From Acidimicrobiales bacterium (lineage in GTDB: Bacteria; Actinomycetota; Acidimicrobiia; Acidimicrobiales; UBA8592), in contig WTHU01000002.1 in assembly GCA_011523005.1 (NCBI GenBank), positions 1-33,329 of the forward strand: a DNA stretch of 33,329 nucleotides. The letters run 5' to 3'. Every line of letters starts with the position of its first letter. Positions within the stretch are counted from its first letter, which is position 1. Positions 18,010-27,666 of this stretch are shown one piece after another. Both the position numbers and the translations under genes were made by a program. Below the pieces are notes generated by a model that saw only the letters and a list, made by a program, of their open reading frames with translations, searched no databases and was not told the DNA's origin.

Positions 18010-19002
18010 CTACCCACCACGCTCGACAAACATGGCGTCACCAAATGAAAGAAACCTATATTCTTCTTTTAGTGCTAAATGGTAGAGATTTTTCCAACTC
18101 TTTCCGATAAATGCCTCGACCATTACTAGCAAGCTTGACTTGGGTAGATGAAAGTTAGTCAAGAGTGCATCAACGACTTTGAACTGAAATCCCGGCTTTA
18201 TATAAAGGTCAGTTCTTCCCTCAAGGCGACCAGTAGATGCAACTGACTCAAGGGTTCGAACTACAGTTGTGCCAACGGCGATGACTCTTTTCGCTTTCTG
18301 GATAGTTTCCCAGACCTTAGCCTCAACGGAATAACGCTCAGAATGCATTACATGCTCATCAATGGTGTCAGTTGCGATTGGTTGGAATGTTCCAATGCCC
18401 ACGCTTAAATTGACCGTTACCACCGATGCTCCAACTGCTGAGCATCTATCAATGATCTCTTGTGTTATGTGAAGACCAGCCGTGGGCGCAGCAACAGAGC
18501 TTTCGTTTTGTGCATAAACGGTTTGGTATCGATTCTGGTCAATTTCATTGTTCTCTATATAGGGTGGCAAGGGAATTTCTCCGTAGGTCTCAAAGATTTC
18601 TCTCATTCCTACTTTGATTGATGAGATATATCTTGTCCCTTTATGAGTAACTTCCTCGATACGTAATACTGCTTTCCCATATTTATCAAGTAACTCTTCA
18701 CCAACTTGAATCTTTCTGCTGGGACGAACTAGTGCTTCCCACCTACCATTTTCGATTTCCTCAAGAGCTAGCACTTCAACGGCCCCACCAGTAAGTCTTC
18801 GCAAGTTTAACCTTGATGGCATAACGCGTGTTTCATTGAGCACAACTACATCTCCGGGTCTTAAAAGATTCGGAAAATCTCTTGTATGCATATGCTCAAC
18901 AAATTGTGTAGCGACCAAGAGCTTGGAGTCGTCTCTTTGGCTCAAAGGAAACTGAGCAATCGAGTCTTTTGGCAAGTTATAGTCAAAATTTGAAATGTCC
19001 AA
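18010..19002 (-). CDS. queA: S-adenosylmethionine:tRNA ribosyltransferase-isomerase
   Basis: FDYNLPKDSIAQFPLSQRDDSKLLV, DVVVLNETRVMPSRL, AAPTAGLHIT and LLTNFHLPKSSLLVMV motifs. TTG start. Confidence 0.95.
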   Translation of the reverse strand: MDISNFDYNLPKDSIAQFPLSQRDDSKLLVATQFVEHMHTRDFPNLLRPGDVVVLNETRVMPSRLNLRRLTGGAVEVLALEEIENGRWEALVRPSRKIQVGEELLDKYGKAVLRIEEVTHKGTRYISSIKVGMREIFETYGEIPLPPYIENNEIDQNRYQTVYAQNESSVAAPTAGLHITQEIIDRCSAVGASVVTVNLSVGIGTFQPIATDTIDEHVMHSERYSVEAKVWETIQKAKRVIAVGTTVVRTLESVASTGRLEGRTDLYIKPGFQFKVVDALLTNFHLPKSSLLVMVEAFIGKSWKNLYHLALKEEYRFLSFGDAMFVERGG

Positions 19003-19014
19003 GATTCAGCTCTT

Positions 19015-20076
19015 TTAGTCCTCAAGCTCCGAAAAAAGGTCTTTAGACTTTTGAGTGCCTGTTTGCCTCGGGGGCTCTAGATTCAGATGTTCCCATGCCG
19101 CATCAGTTGCGACTCGTCCCCGAGGTGTTCGCATTAGAAAACCTTGCTGAATGAGGAACGGTTCATACACATCCTCAACTGTTTCAGTAGGCTCCGAAAC
19201 ACTTATAGCAAGTGTGGAAAGCCCGACGGGCCCTCCGCTGAATCGCTCGCATAACGAAGTCAATATTGAGCGATCGACTTTATCTAAACCTCTTCCATCA
19301 ACCCCAAATACTTTGAGACCTTCGTTAGCTGTTGCCTGATCTATGATTCCCTTTGCTTTCATTTCAGCATAATCACGCACCCGGCGTAACAACCGGTTTG
19401 CTATTCGGGGTGTTCCTCGAGCTCTTCGAGCTATCTCTGAACTGCCTTTCTTGTCAATTTTGACATCAATAATGTCCGCAGAGCGTGTAACTATTTTCTC
19501 TAGATCCGTTGTGGTGTAATAGTCCAGCCTGGCAACAAGTCCAAATCTGTCTCGTAGAGGTCCTGTTATCAAACCAGTCCTTGTTGTGGCAGCAACTAGA
19601 GTAAATGGTGCAATTGCTAGCCGCACTGACCTCGCCGCTGGACCTTTTCCTAAAACAATATCAAGTTGGAAGTCCTCCATTGCAGGATATAAAACCTCTT
19701 CAACCGCTTTTGATAAACGATGTATCTCATCGATAAAAAGAACATCGCCTGGTTCGAGCTTAGTCAGAATAGCTGCTAAGTCTCCGGCTCTTTCAAGCGC
19801 TGGACCGGATGTGCTGTGCATAGCAACGCCCATTTCGCCTGCAACAATATTAGCTAATGTGGTTTTTCCTAATCCGGGAGGTCCGGCAAACAGTAGATGA
19901 TCTGAGGGCTTTCCTCGCATCTGGGCTGCTCCAAGAATAATTTCTAAATGCTCTTTGAGTTCTTCTTGCCCGACGAAATCATTTAGTGAGTCAGGGCGAA
20001 GATCTTGTAGGCCCATATCTACACGTGAATCGTTTTCTTCGTTAGTTTCATTTGGGGAAAGTAATTCGTCTCTCAT
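19015..20076 (-). CDS. ruvB: Holliday junction DNA helicase RuvB
   Basis: [67 protein letters not shown] and GPLRDRFG motifs. Confidence 0.97.
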   Translation of the reverse strand: MRDELLSPNETNEENDSRVDMGLQDLRPDSLNDFVGQEELKEHLEIILGAAQMRGKPSDHLLFAGPPGLGKTTLANIVAGEMGVAMHSTSGPALERAGDLAAILTKLEPGDVLFIDEIHRLSKAVEEVLYPAMEDFQLDIVLGKGPAARSVRLAIAPFTLVAATTRTGLITGPLRDRFGLVARLDYYTTTDLEKIVTRSADIIDVKIDKKGSSEIARRARGTPRIANRLLRRVRDYAEMKAKGIIDQATANEGLKVFGVDGRGLDKVDRSILTSLCERFSGGPVGLSTLAISVSEPTETVEDVYEPFLIQQGFLMRTPRGRVATDAAWEHLNLEPPRQTGTQKSKDLFSELED

Positions 20077-20094
20077 AATCAGTTTGTTAGTTTA

Positions 20095-20700
20095 TCATCT
20101 CGAGTTTTTTGCGAGTTTCTGCAAGGCTAGCTTTATTAACTCTGAGGTTTCAGTTTCTGTTGGCAGATCTTTTGTGACTGCATAGATTTCTTCAGAACCG
20201 TACCCAAGTCCAGATAATGCATCGCGAACATCTTTTATGTCATCGTTAGTTGTGCCGTTGGCTTTTGAGGGAAGGTGCTCAGAGCCTATTGATAGTTTCT
20301 TGAATTTTGTTTCTAAGTCTATTAACAACCTTGAAGCTGTTGTTTTTCCTACCCCCGGTACCAAACATAACGCATCTATATCTTGCGAATTGACGATATC
20401 TATTAGCTGGTCTGGGCCATAGGTTGACAGAATTGACAGCCCTAATGCTGGGCCTACTTTATGTGCGGAAATTAGTGCTTCAAAAAGCTTGCACTCAAAT
20501 CTTGATAAGAATCCATATAGAGTCTGTTCATTTTCACGAAAGTGATGATGTATATAAAACTGAGTCTCTGACTGACCTATGTTGGAAGTTTCATATGTGG
20601 AAGTTGTAACCTGAAGTCGGTAACCTACGCCGTTTACTTCGATAATCATTTCGTTATCTTCCTTGACTGTGATCTCGCCGCGGAGACTTCCTATTGTCAT
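20095..20700 (-). CDS. ruvA: Holliday junction DNA helicase RuvA
   Basis: MTIGSLRGEITVKEDNEMIIEVNGVGYRLQV, LISAHKVGPALGLSIL and LVPGVGKTTASRLLIDL. ATG at 20700 gives an ATGA overlap with ruvC; the track start at 20733 is probably too early. Confidence 0.94.
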   Translation of the reverse strand: MTIGSLRGEITVKEDNEMIIEVNGVGYRLQVTTSTYETSNIGQSETQFYIHHHFRENEQTLYGFLSRFECKLFEALISAHKVGPALGLSILSTYGPDQLIDIVNSQDIDALCLVPGVGKTTASRLLIDLETKFKKLSIGSEHLPSKANGTTNDDIKDVRDALSGLGYGSEEIYAVTKDLPTETETSELIKLALQKLAKNSR

Positions 20701-21179
20701 CGGGCCACCATTGAACGATTTGCCGAGTAGCACAGAGCTACTGCCAATGCATCAGCAGCATCAACTGGATCCAATTTTTTTTCGATACCTAGAAGCAATT
20801 GAACCATTGTTTGGATCTCAGCTTTTTGTGCGCCTCCGTATCCTGCCACTGCTAACTTGACCTCTGTCGGTGAATATTCAGCAATCTCGCAGTCTGCATC
20901 TAATGCTTCAACCATAATAACTCCGATTACTTGACTTACAGAAACGGCAGTTTTTACGTTGCGCTGGAATAGAACCCTCTCTATAGCGACCACTTCTGGC
21001 CTATATTCAGAAATAAGTGTTCGAATTTCATTTCTTATTTCAAAGAGTCGAACAGATGTCACTTCGTTAGGAGATGTGCGGATAACGCCTGCGGATACGG
21101 CTTTCTCTTTAGGCTTTCCGATTTTTATGACGCCGTAACCGCAACGTGATAATCCGGGATCTATACCTAATACGAACAT
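20697..21179 (-). CDS. ruvC: Holliday junction resolvase RuvC
   Basis: VLGIDPGLSRCGYGVI, AIERVLFQRNVKTAVSVSQVIGV and DPVDAADALAVALCY motifs. Confidence 0.96.
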   Translation of the reverse strand: MFVLGIDPGLSRCGYGVIKIGKPKEKAVSAGVIRTSPNEVTSVRLFEIRNEIRTLISEYRPEVVAIERVLFQRNVKTAVSVSQVIGVIMVEALDADCEIAEYSPTEVKLAVAGYGGAQKAEIQTMVQLLLGIEKKLDPVDAADALAVALCYSANRSMVAR

Positions 21180-21186
21180 ATGTACG

Positions 21187-21192
21187 ATGATA
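21187..21192 (-). promoter_or_regulatory. Putative -10 element TATCAT for ruvC
   Basis: Minus strand: TATCAT, 7 nt, ATG (21179). An A8 tract lies 3 nt upstream of the hexamer. Confidence 0.5.
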
Positions 21193-21224
21193 GGGTTTTT
21201 TTTCGCAAATCCGGTGGATTCTAC

Positions 21225-21974
21225 TTATCCAGCTAATTCCTGCAATACGGAATCTGGTATGTCAAAATTTGCATGCACTGAGTCCACATCATCTAGTTCG
21301 TCAAGTAAATCAATTAGTGCCAAGACTTGTTTAGCTGATGATGAGTCTTGTAAGGGGACGATTTGCGTGGGCAGAAATGTCAAGTCTGCTGATAGAGATG
21401 GGACTTCAGATGCATCAAGGGCGTCTCTTAGGCTATTAAGGTCGGCAGGGTCGCATGTAAGTCGCCATGTATCACCTTCATCAACAAGGTCTTCTGCTCC
21501 ATTTTCAAGAGCAACAAGCATTATTGTGTCCTCTTCTATCTTCTTATCAAGAACAATGACTCCTTTCCTTTCGAATTGCCATGCGACAGATCCAGGTTCC
21601 GCTAATGACCCACCATTCTTCGATAACGTTGACCTAACCTCTGAGCCAGTTCTGTTCCTATTATCAGTGAGCGTCTCAATATATAGTGCTACACCGCTGG
21701 GAGCATAACCTTCATAAGTAACGTCTTCATAGTTGACTCCCTCCAGCTCACCTGTCCCCCGCTTTATCGCCCTTTCTATAGTGTCTAGGGGAACGGAGTT
21801 ATCGCGAGCTTTTTGATACATCGTCCTCAAGGTAGGGTTGGCATCAAGATCACCTCCACCTTGTCTGGCTGCGACTTCTACTTGTTTTATAAGCTTGGCA
21901 AATAACTTTCCACGTTTCTTATCTGCAGCACCTTTTTTATGCTTGATAGTTGCCCATTTAGAGTGACCTGACAT
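21225..21974 (-). CDS. yebC: YebC/PmpR-family regulatory / translation factor
   Basis: MSGHSKWATIKHKKGAADKKRGKLFAKLIK. GGGG Shine-Dalgarno-like stretch upstream. Confidence 0.96.
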   Translation of the reverse strand: MSGHSKWATIKHKKGAADKKRGKLFAKLIKQVEVAARQGGGDLDANPTLRTMYQKARDNSVPLDTIERAIKRGTGELEGVNYEDVTYEGYAPSGVALYIETLTDNRNRTGSEVRSTLSKNGGSLAEPGSVAWQFERKGVIVLDKKIEEDTIMLVALENGAEDLVDEGDTWRLTCDPADLNSLRDALDASEVPSLSADLTFLPTQIVPLQDSSSAKQVLALIDLLDELDDVDSVHANFDIPDSVLQELAG

Positions 21975-21991
21975 ATTGCCCCTACCTGTTT

Positions 21992-22585
21992 TTATTCCCC
22001 TAAGGAAAGAAACATCTCATGAATTCGAGTATCACTCGAAAGCTCTGGATGAAATGATGCTACTAGTGTTGAAGCATTTCCACAAAGAACAATTTGACCA
22101 TCAACCTTTGCATACACGTCAACGTCATCGCCCACAGCTTCAACTATCGGGGCTCGTATGAAAACTGCTGGGAATGGTTCACTCAAACCTTTTACGTCAA
22201 TTGAGGACTCGAAGGAGTCGATTTGGCGTCCAAAGGCATTTCTTCTAACTACAATATCAATTGCATTCAAGGGTGATTGGTCTTCTCGCCCGTCAAGAAT
22301 CACCTTTGATAGAACTATCATCCCTGCACAAGTACCAAATACTGGCATGCCCTGAGATAACCGCTCACTCAAAGGCCCACGAAGTGAATTTGATTCTAGC
22401 AACATCTGAATTGCTGTTGATTCTCCGCCGGGAATTACGATTTTGTGGACTCGGTCTAAGTCTTGAACTGATCTAACCGGAAGGGCTTCTATGCCCATCA
22501 TTTCGAAGGTTTTTAGGTGGCTCTTGAAAGCTCCTTGTAGTGCCAGAACACCAACATGCAAATCGCTACCAGCCACGCTCTTCAA
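21992..22585 (-). CDS. pdxT: Pyridoxal 5'-phosphate synthase glutaminase subunit
   Basis: [37 protein letters not shown] and [10 protein letters not shown] motifs. Overlaps pdxS. Confidence 0.95.
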   Translation of the reverse strand: MKSVAGSDLHVGVLALQGAFKSHLKTFEMMGIEALPVRSVQDLDRVHKIVIPGGESTAIQMLLESNSLRGPLSERLSQGMPVFGTCAGMIVLSKVILDGREDQSPLNAIDIVVRRNAFGRQIDSFESSIDVKGLSEPFPAVFIRAPIVEAVGDDVDVYAKVDGQIVLCGNASTLVASFHPELSSDTRIHEMFLSLGE

Positions 22586-23465
22586 AATTAATATTGATTT
22601 CGTCCATTCCTATCCCAGTCATTGGGCCACCTAATCCTCTGCTGACCTTTGCCAGGATTTCAGGATTGTTGTAATTAGTGGTCGCCTCTACTATGGCCTT
22701 CGCCCTTGGCTCGGGATTTTCTGATTTGAATATACCGGAGCCAACAAATACCGCTTCAGCACCGAGTTGCATGACTAGCGCTGCATCCGCGGGAGTAGCA
22801 ATTCCTCCAGCACAGAACATGGGTACTGGTAAAGAACCTGTTTCAGCGACTTCTTCAACTAGTTGAACGGGAGCTTGAAGTTGCTTTGCCCATTCATAAA
22901 GTTCAGCTGAGTCAGCTTGGCCAATTTTCTTGATATCGCCAAGTATCGTTCGTAAGTGGCGAACAGCTTGGATTACGTTTCCGGTTCCAGCTTCCCCTTT
23001 GCTTCGGATCATGCATGCACCTTCAGAAATACGCCTTAGAGCTTCACCAAGATTTGTAGCGCCGCATACGAAAGGAACAGTGAATGCCCATTTGTCTATG
23101 TGATGTTTTTCATCTGCGGGAGTTAGGACTTCAGACTCATCAACATAATCAACTCCCAACGATTCAAGAATCTGCGCTTCAACAAAGTGCCCAATTCGGG
23201 CCTTTGCCATTACTGGAATGGTCACGACGGATTTAATTCCTTCTACCATTTCTGGGTCGCTCATTCTTGCAATTCCACCGTCGGCACGTATATCGGCGGG
23301 CACTCGCTCGAGGGCCATGACAGCAACCGCTCCGGCATCTTCAGCTATCTTTGCTTGATCAGGAGTGACAACATCCATGATCACTCCACCCTTGAGCATT
23401 TCAGCTAGGCCACGCTTTACTCGTACAGTTCCTGTTGTTCGTGAGGTCGTATCATCATTTTCCAT
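22566..23465 (-). CDS. pdxS: Pyridoxal 5'-phosphate synthase lyase subunit
   Basis: [53 protein letters not shown], typical of PdxS. Confidence 0.97.
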   Translation of the reverse strand: MENDDTTSRTTGTVRVKRGLAEMLKGGVIMDVVTPDQAKIAEDAGAVAVMALERVPADIRADGGIARMSDPEMVEGIKSVVTIPVMAKARIGHFVEAQILESLGVDYVDESEVLTPADEKHHIDKWAFTVPFVCGATNLGEALRRISEGACMIRSKGEAGTGNVIQAVRHLRTILGDIKKIGQADSAELYEWAKQLQAPVQLVEEVAETGSLPVPMFCAGGIATPADAALVMQLGAEAVFVGSGIFKSENPEPRAKAIVEATTNYNNPEILAKVSRGLGGPMTGIGMDEININFEERGW

Positions 23466-23471
23466 ACTTTG

Positions 23472-23477
23472 ATGCTA
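23472..23477 (-). promoter_or_regulatory. Putative -10 element TAGCAT for pdxS
   Basis: Minus strand: TAGCAT, 6 nt, ATG (23465). Confidence 0.5.
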
Positions 23478-23521
23478 CCGGTATTTCATAACTTGTGTTT
23501 ACTTTTCCATTGTGATTGAGT

Positions 23522-24277
23522 TCACAGTTCGGATAACGCAGCTACGCGATCGCTCGTACTGAATCCGGACTTGATCAATGCATTAGCCGGTGGGTTTATC
23601 CATAGATGTCTACAAAACCTTGGGTTAACCCTTGGTTCTCTTCCATCAATATTTAAACTACTTAATGCATTTGCAAGAGCGGTTGGATACCTTGTGAGCC
23701 TTACCGCTTGAAGATCCGTCTCAGCAACCGCCCAAGAGGCAAATAGTTTGGTAGTCGCCCAATTTGTAAAACCCGACAAAAGAACGAGAGGTTTAGCTAT
23801 GAGAACAGCTGTCGTGCAGTCCAGAAAAGCTAATCTGTTTCGTATTCTGCTTAACTCGTGCGTTATCAGACCCTCTAATTCAACCCTATTTACTCTTTCG
23901 AGCAACCCAGTCGTGATTATGAGGTTTCCCTGTGAGCTATTTTTTCCTACCATCATCATGTTTGGAGCTGAATCAGTAATTACGAAAAGGTTCGGATTCC
24001 TAAAGCCATGCGCTACACATAACCCTTCAACTAAATTTTCGAATTTGGGGTAGGACCCTTTGCCGATAGGTTCTGCATTTACTTTTGCAATTATCTTAAA
24101 TTCCATGCGGCGGTAAGCTGTGACAACTCTAGCGATTGAAAGAAGAACTGCTATCAAGACCGAAATTAGAATTGAAATACCTATCAGCGAGAGAAGAACA
24201 GATAGCAAAATGCCATTAACGACAAACCAGGCTAGGAAAATGCTGAGGGAACGACGGACCGCTTGATGCGGCTCCAT
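23522..24277 (-). CDS. M48-family (HtpX-like) peptidase homologue, predicted catalytically inactive
   Basis: Two N-terminal TM segments, NLIITTGLLERVNRVELEGLITHELSRIRNRLAFLD and ETDLQAVRLTRYPTALANAL match the M48 scaffold. The HExxH box reads HELSR. TAATG overlap with lemA. Confidence 0.8.
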   Translation of the reverse strand: MEPHQAVRRSLSIFLAWFVVNGILLSVLLSLIGISILISVLIAVLLSIARVVTAYRRMEFKIIAKVNAEPIGKGSYPKFENLVEGLCVAHGFRNPNLFVITDSAPNMMMVGKNSSQGNLIITTGLLERVNRVELEGLITHELSRIRNRLAFLDCTTAVLIAKPLVLLSGFTNWATTKLFASWAVAETDLQAVRLTRYPTALANALSSLNIDGREPRVNPRFCRHLWINPPANALIKSGFSTSDRVAALSEL

Positions 24278-24825
24278 TAAAAGTTAACCTCCACTGGGCC
24301 AGTAGCTTCATCCTCGGTTTCGAAGAATTCAGCCTGTTTAAATTTAAATGCCCCAGCAATTACGTTTGAAGGGAAAGTTTCAATTTTATTGTTATATCCC
24401 AAGACACTGTCGTTGTAGTGCTGACGAGCAAACGCTATCCGACTTTCAGTACTTACGAGTTCTTCTTGCAACTGAAGAAAATTCTCGTTCGCTTTAAGGT
24501 CAGGGTATGCTTCTGCTACAGCAAATAAGGATTTGAGGGCCCCGCTGAGTAGATCCTCATTTTGAGCTTGCTCCCCAACCGTTTGTCCGGCCATTGCAGC
24601 TGTTCGAGCTTGGGTGACTGCTTCAAAGGTTTCCCGTTCGTGTTCAGCGTATCCTTTGACTGTGTTGACGAGATTTGGGATAAGGTCATAACGCCTTCGG
24701 AGTTGCACGTCAATTTGCGACCATGCATTCTCAGTCCCGTTACGAAGTCTGACTAACCCGTTGTATTGCAATATAGAAAATATTGCGATCAAACCAATTA
24801 TGATCAATGCGATTATTAAACCCAT
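24277..24825 (-). CDS. lemA: LemA family protein
   Basis: [54 protein letters not shown], the LemA signature. AAAGGAG upstream. Confidence 0.95.
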   Translation of the reverse strand: MGLIIALIIIGLIAIFSILQYNGLVRLRNGTENAWSQIDVQLRRRYDLIPNLVNTVKGYAEHERETFEAVTQARTAAMAGQTVGEQAQNEDLLSGALKSLFAVAEAYPDLKANENFLQLQEELVSTESRIAFARQHYNDSVLGYNNKIETFPSNVIAGAFKFKQAEFFETEDEATGPVEVNF

Positions 24826-24882
24826 GAAGGCTCCTTTTGTATTATTTAAGCATAACGAATTTTTGCTTATGAAGAAATTACT

Positions 24883-26031
24883 TCACTTTCTTTTATCAGC
24901 GCGAGTTGGTGACAAGGATGAATTGAAGTAGCGCCCCTTTTTGAGAAGTGGTGCGGCAGGGCTAATGGTGAGAGCTTTCTGGTACATCTTTTGATATTGA
25001 ATAGCTAACTCATCCATGGAGAATTGTTCCGCTCTCTCTTTTCCTGACTCCGAAAATGTACTCGCGACGTTGTCATTGTAAAGCACGGTGCGTAAAGCAT
25101 CTGATAGCGATATTGGATCTCCTGGCTTGGTCAGTAAAGCGTCCTTCCCCTGCCTGGCAAGCTTCATATACCCCGGTATAGCACTGGCAACGACAGGAGT
25201 TCTTGCGGCCATAGCCTCCAAAAGGACAATTCCGAAGGATTCCCCTCCGAGCGAAGGGGCGCATAGAACAGAACATCTTTGGAGTCTGTTTATTTTCTCA
25301 GCATCTGAAATCGTTCCTAACCAAACGATTCGATCGTCATTTGACGTCTGCTCTTTTAGTTTCTCAGTCTCTGGACCATCGGACGCTATCCAAAGTCGTA
25401 CGTCATCGGGGAGATAGCGGAAAGCTTTGAGGAGGATTTGTAAACCCTTGCGAGGCTCATGCCGTCCAATGAATAGAACTGTCGGGGTGGCGCTCTTCTC
25501 TATTCGTGTTTCAAATAGGTCTAAATCAATTCCATTGAAGAGGATTTCGTAAGTTCCACCGAGGGCGTCTTTTGCAGTTTTCGCTGCTTCTTCTGAGACA
25601 GCGCAATTGACTTCAACGCGTGAAGCTACCCAGCGTGCGGGACGATTAAAATAGTCATAAAACTTTGAATGGCCAGATCGGTGATAAGTCGCGACTATGG
25701 GGCTTTGCTTCAGAACGATAGAGGTGATTGTTGGTCCAGGAGCAAGAGGTTCATGCACATGCAAAACGTCGAACTGCTCATCACGTAATGCCCGTATAAC
25801 TCTCAACTGCGCAGCGGCATCAGGAGCTAGTGGCGCTATGGAGCCATTCGTCGCAGTTGGCAAACTATTTCCCAGCGGAGTTATCCCGGTATCGGGTGGT
25901 GGACCATCACAGGGGCCAAGAACCCTGACATCCGTTCCAAGTTTCCTGATAGACCTAGCGAGCGCTAAAATTTGGTTCTGCACTCCGCCAGGGACAGAGA
26001 GGCTGTAGGGACTTATCATGCCGACTCGCAT
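24883..26031 (-). CDS. pimA: GT4 glycosyltransferase, PimA-like phosphatidylinositol mannosyltransferase
   Basis: MRVGMISPYSLSVPGGVQNQI, VLHVHEPLAPGPT, FIGRHEPRKGLQILL and GGESFGIVLLEAMAARTPVVAS. Position next to the acyltransferase and pgsA matches the mycobacterial pgsA1-patA-pimA cluster. Confidence 0.85.
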   Translation of the reverse strand: MRVGMISPYSLSVPGGVQNQILALARSIRKLGTDVRVLGPCDGPPPDTGITPLGNSLPTATNGSIAPLAPDAAAQLRVIRALRDEQFDVLHVHEPLAPGPTITSIVLKQSPIVATYHRSGHSKFYDYFNRPARWVASRVEVNCAVSEEAAKTAKDALGGTYEILFNGIDLDLFETRIEKSATPTVLFIGRHEPRKGLQILLKAFRYLPDDVRLWIASDGPETEKLKEQTSNDDRIVWLGTISDAEKINRLQRCSVLCAPSLGGESFGIVLLEAMAARTPVVASAIPGYMKLARQGKDALLTKPGDPISLSDALRTVLYNDNVASTFSESGKERAEQFSMDELAIQYQKMYQKALTISPAAPLLKKGRYFNSSLSPTRADKRK

Positions 26032-26052
26032 ACTCTATTCGTATCCGATTTT

Positions 26053-26988
26053 CTAGCTATTTCCTTTTCCCAAGTTAACTTTTCCCATAATGTTTTTTTT
26101 TACTGCCTCGTGGTCACTTGGCCAATTTGGTGACATTAGATGCCATTGTTCGGGTTCCAACAGAATCAATTCTTCAAATGATCTAGCTATGTCTTGAGAA
26201 ATTCTGGCCACATCTTCTCTCAGATTACCTTGCCTCGCCGAATTAAGAGGGGGTCTAACAATGGCATGGTGTAATTTAGAACGCTGGTAGACAGCAACAG
26301 GTATTATTTTGGCACCGGTTCTGATTGATAACGTTGCAGGTCCAGCAGGGATGGACGTTTCCTCATCGAAAAAAGTTACTGAGACCCCTGTGCCTTGAAT
26401 GTCACGGTCACATAGCAAGCAGACTACGTGATTGTTTTTAATGGCTTTAATCACTTCTTTCCCAGCATTGGGCCCTAAGGGAATGACGTTCATACCAAAT
26501 GATTCCCTATAGCTCATCATGAACTCAAAGAGTTCTTTCGGTTGTTGTGGCTCCACTACAACTGTTACCTCGAATTTTGGTCGGCATGTGAGCCATCGCC
26601 CCGCCCATTCCCAGCCGCCTAGGTGCGGTAGGGCCAGAATTGGTCCTGGTCCCTCAGCCCAGGCATTCTCAATATGTTCAAACCCCTCTACAGTAAATCC
26701 GGCATCGATCTGATAGTCAGTTAGAGACTGCATTTTGGCTGAATCAGTCCAATACTTGACATAGCTAACGAAAGCTTGTTGAGTCTTCTGTTTTAATTCA
26801 CGGTTTGTTATTTGGCCTTTGTGGGTTCTGTGCATGTTTCGTTCGACAAGCGCCCGCTTACCAGGTGAGAGTTTATAAGCACACCTCCCAAGCGTATTAT
26901 TTATTCCGCTTAAGTAGCGATCGGGAATAGCTTTAATAAGGCTTGATGCAAGCTTGTAAGCGGTAACGATTAATTTTTCTTTTAACAC
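26053..26988 (-). CDS. Phosphatidylinositol mannoside acyltransferase-like protein (LPLAT / HtrB family)
   Basis: PILALPHLGGWEWAGRWL (HxxxxD/E-like motif), VVCLLCDRDIQGTGVSVTFF, GPATLSIRTGAKIIPVAVY. Lies between pgsA-like and pimA-like genes. Confidence 0.85.
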   Translation of the reverse strand: MLKEKLIVTAYKLASSLIKAIPDRYLSGINNTLGRCAYKLSPGKRALVERNMHRTHKGQITNRELKQKTQQAFVSYVKYWTDSAKMQSLTDYQIDAGFTVEGFEHIENAWAEGPGPILALPHLGGWEWAGRWLTCRPKFEVTVVVEPQQPKELFEFMMSYRESFGMNVIPLGPNAGKEVIKAIKNNHVVCLLCDRDIQGTGVSVTFFDEETSIPAGPATLSIRTGAKIIPVAVYQRSKLHHAIVRPPLNSARQGNLREDVARISQDIARSFEELILLEPEQWHLMSPNWPSDHEAVKKNIMGKVNLGKGNS

Positions 26989-27603
26989 TTATGGATTATG
27001 AGGTTCAGTTGGCTTGTTGATGTGTGAGGTTGCTTGTTTCCATACTTTTATGAAGCGCTGAATAGCTGTTATGAGCGTTAGTATCAGCATTACCCACAGA
27101 ACAGGGATCAAGATATCACTTATTAATAGGCCCAAAGCTAGGACAATGAATCGCTCGGCTCGCTCCATGATCCCTCCCTTCGCATCAAACCCAAGAGATT
27201 CCGCCTTTGCTCTTTGGTAAGAGATGAGCATGGCCGCTCCCATGACTGCTACAGGAAGCATCATGATTCTTCCCGGCTCATTCGATGCAAGGTACCAAGC
27301 AATGCCGCAGAATAAAAGAATATCTGTGACTCGATCGCTCACTGAGTCCAAAAATGCGCCTCGCACAGAAGAGGTGCCACTCGCCTTAGCGACCGCACCG
27401 TCTAAAGCATCGGGGAGACCAGTAAGTATTAGAAATATAAACCCTAAGAACAATCTCCCCTGACCTATGAATACAGATCCTATTCCTGCGATCACAATTC
27501 CAGTTGCAGTCAATGCGTTAGCCGTAACCCCAATTCTGCTTAGGAGTACCCCTATTGGGTCTAGTACCTTATCGACACCTTTTCGAAAGTTACCATCGAA
27601 CAC
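26989..27603 (-). CDS. pgsA: CDP-alcohol phosphatidyltransferase, probable phosphatidylinositol (phosphate) synthase
   Basis: CDP-alcohol motif variant DALDGAVAKASGTSSVRGAFLDSVSDR. Multiple TM segments. GTG start. Confidence 0.85.
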   Translation of the reverse strand: MFDGNFRKGVDKVLDPIGVLLSRIGVTANALTATGIVIAGIGSVFIGQGRLFLGFIFLILTGLPDALDGAVAKASGTSSVRGAFLDSVSDRVTDILLFCGIAWYLASNEPGRIMMLPVAVMGAAMLISYQRAKAESLGFDAKGGIMERAERFIVLALGLLISDILIPVLWVMLILTLITAIQRFIKVWKQATSHINKPTEPHNP

Positions 27604-27666
27604 TTAAACACCGTCCAGTTTTGTGATGCTATGCAACACTAGCATTTCGTTTGTTGTTTTGGTTCG

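Noticed and set aside
21196-21203. T8 tract upstream of ruvC as an intrinsic terminator for yebC
   Set aside because: On the transcribed (minus) strand it is an A tract, and the short AATCC/GGATT hairpin lies on its 5' side, so it does not form a hairpin plus U-tract terminator. It might act as an upstream promoter element.
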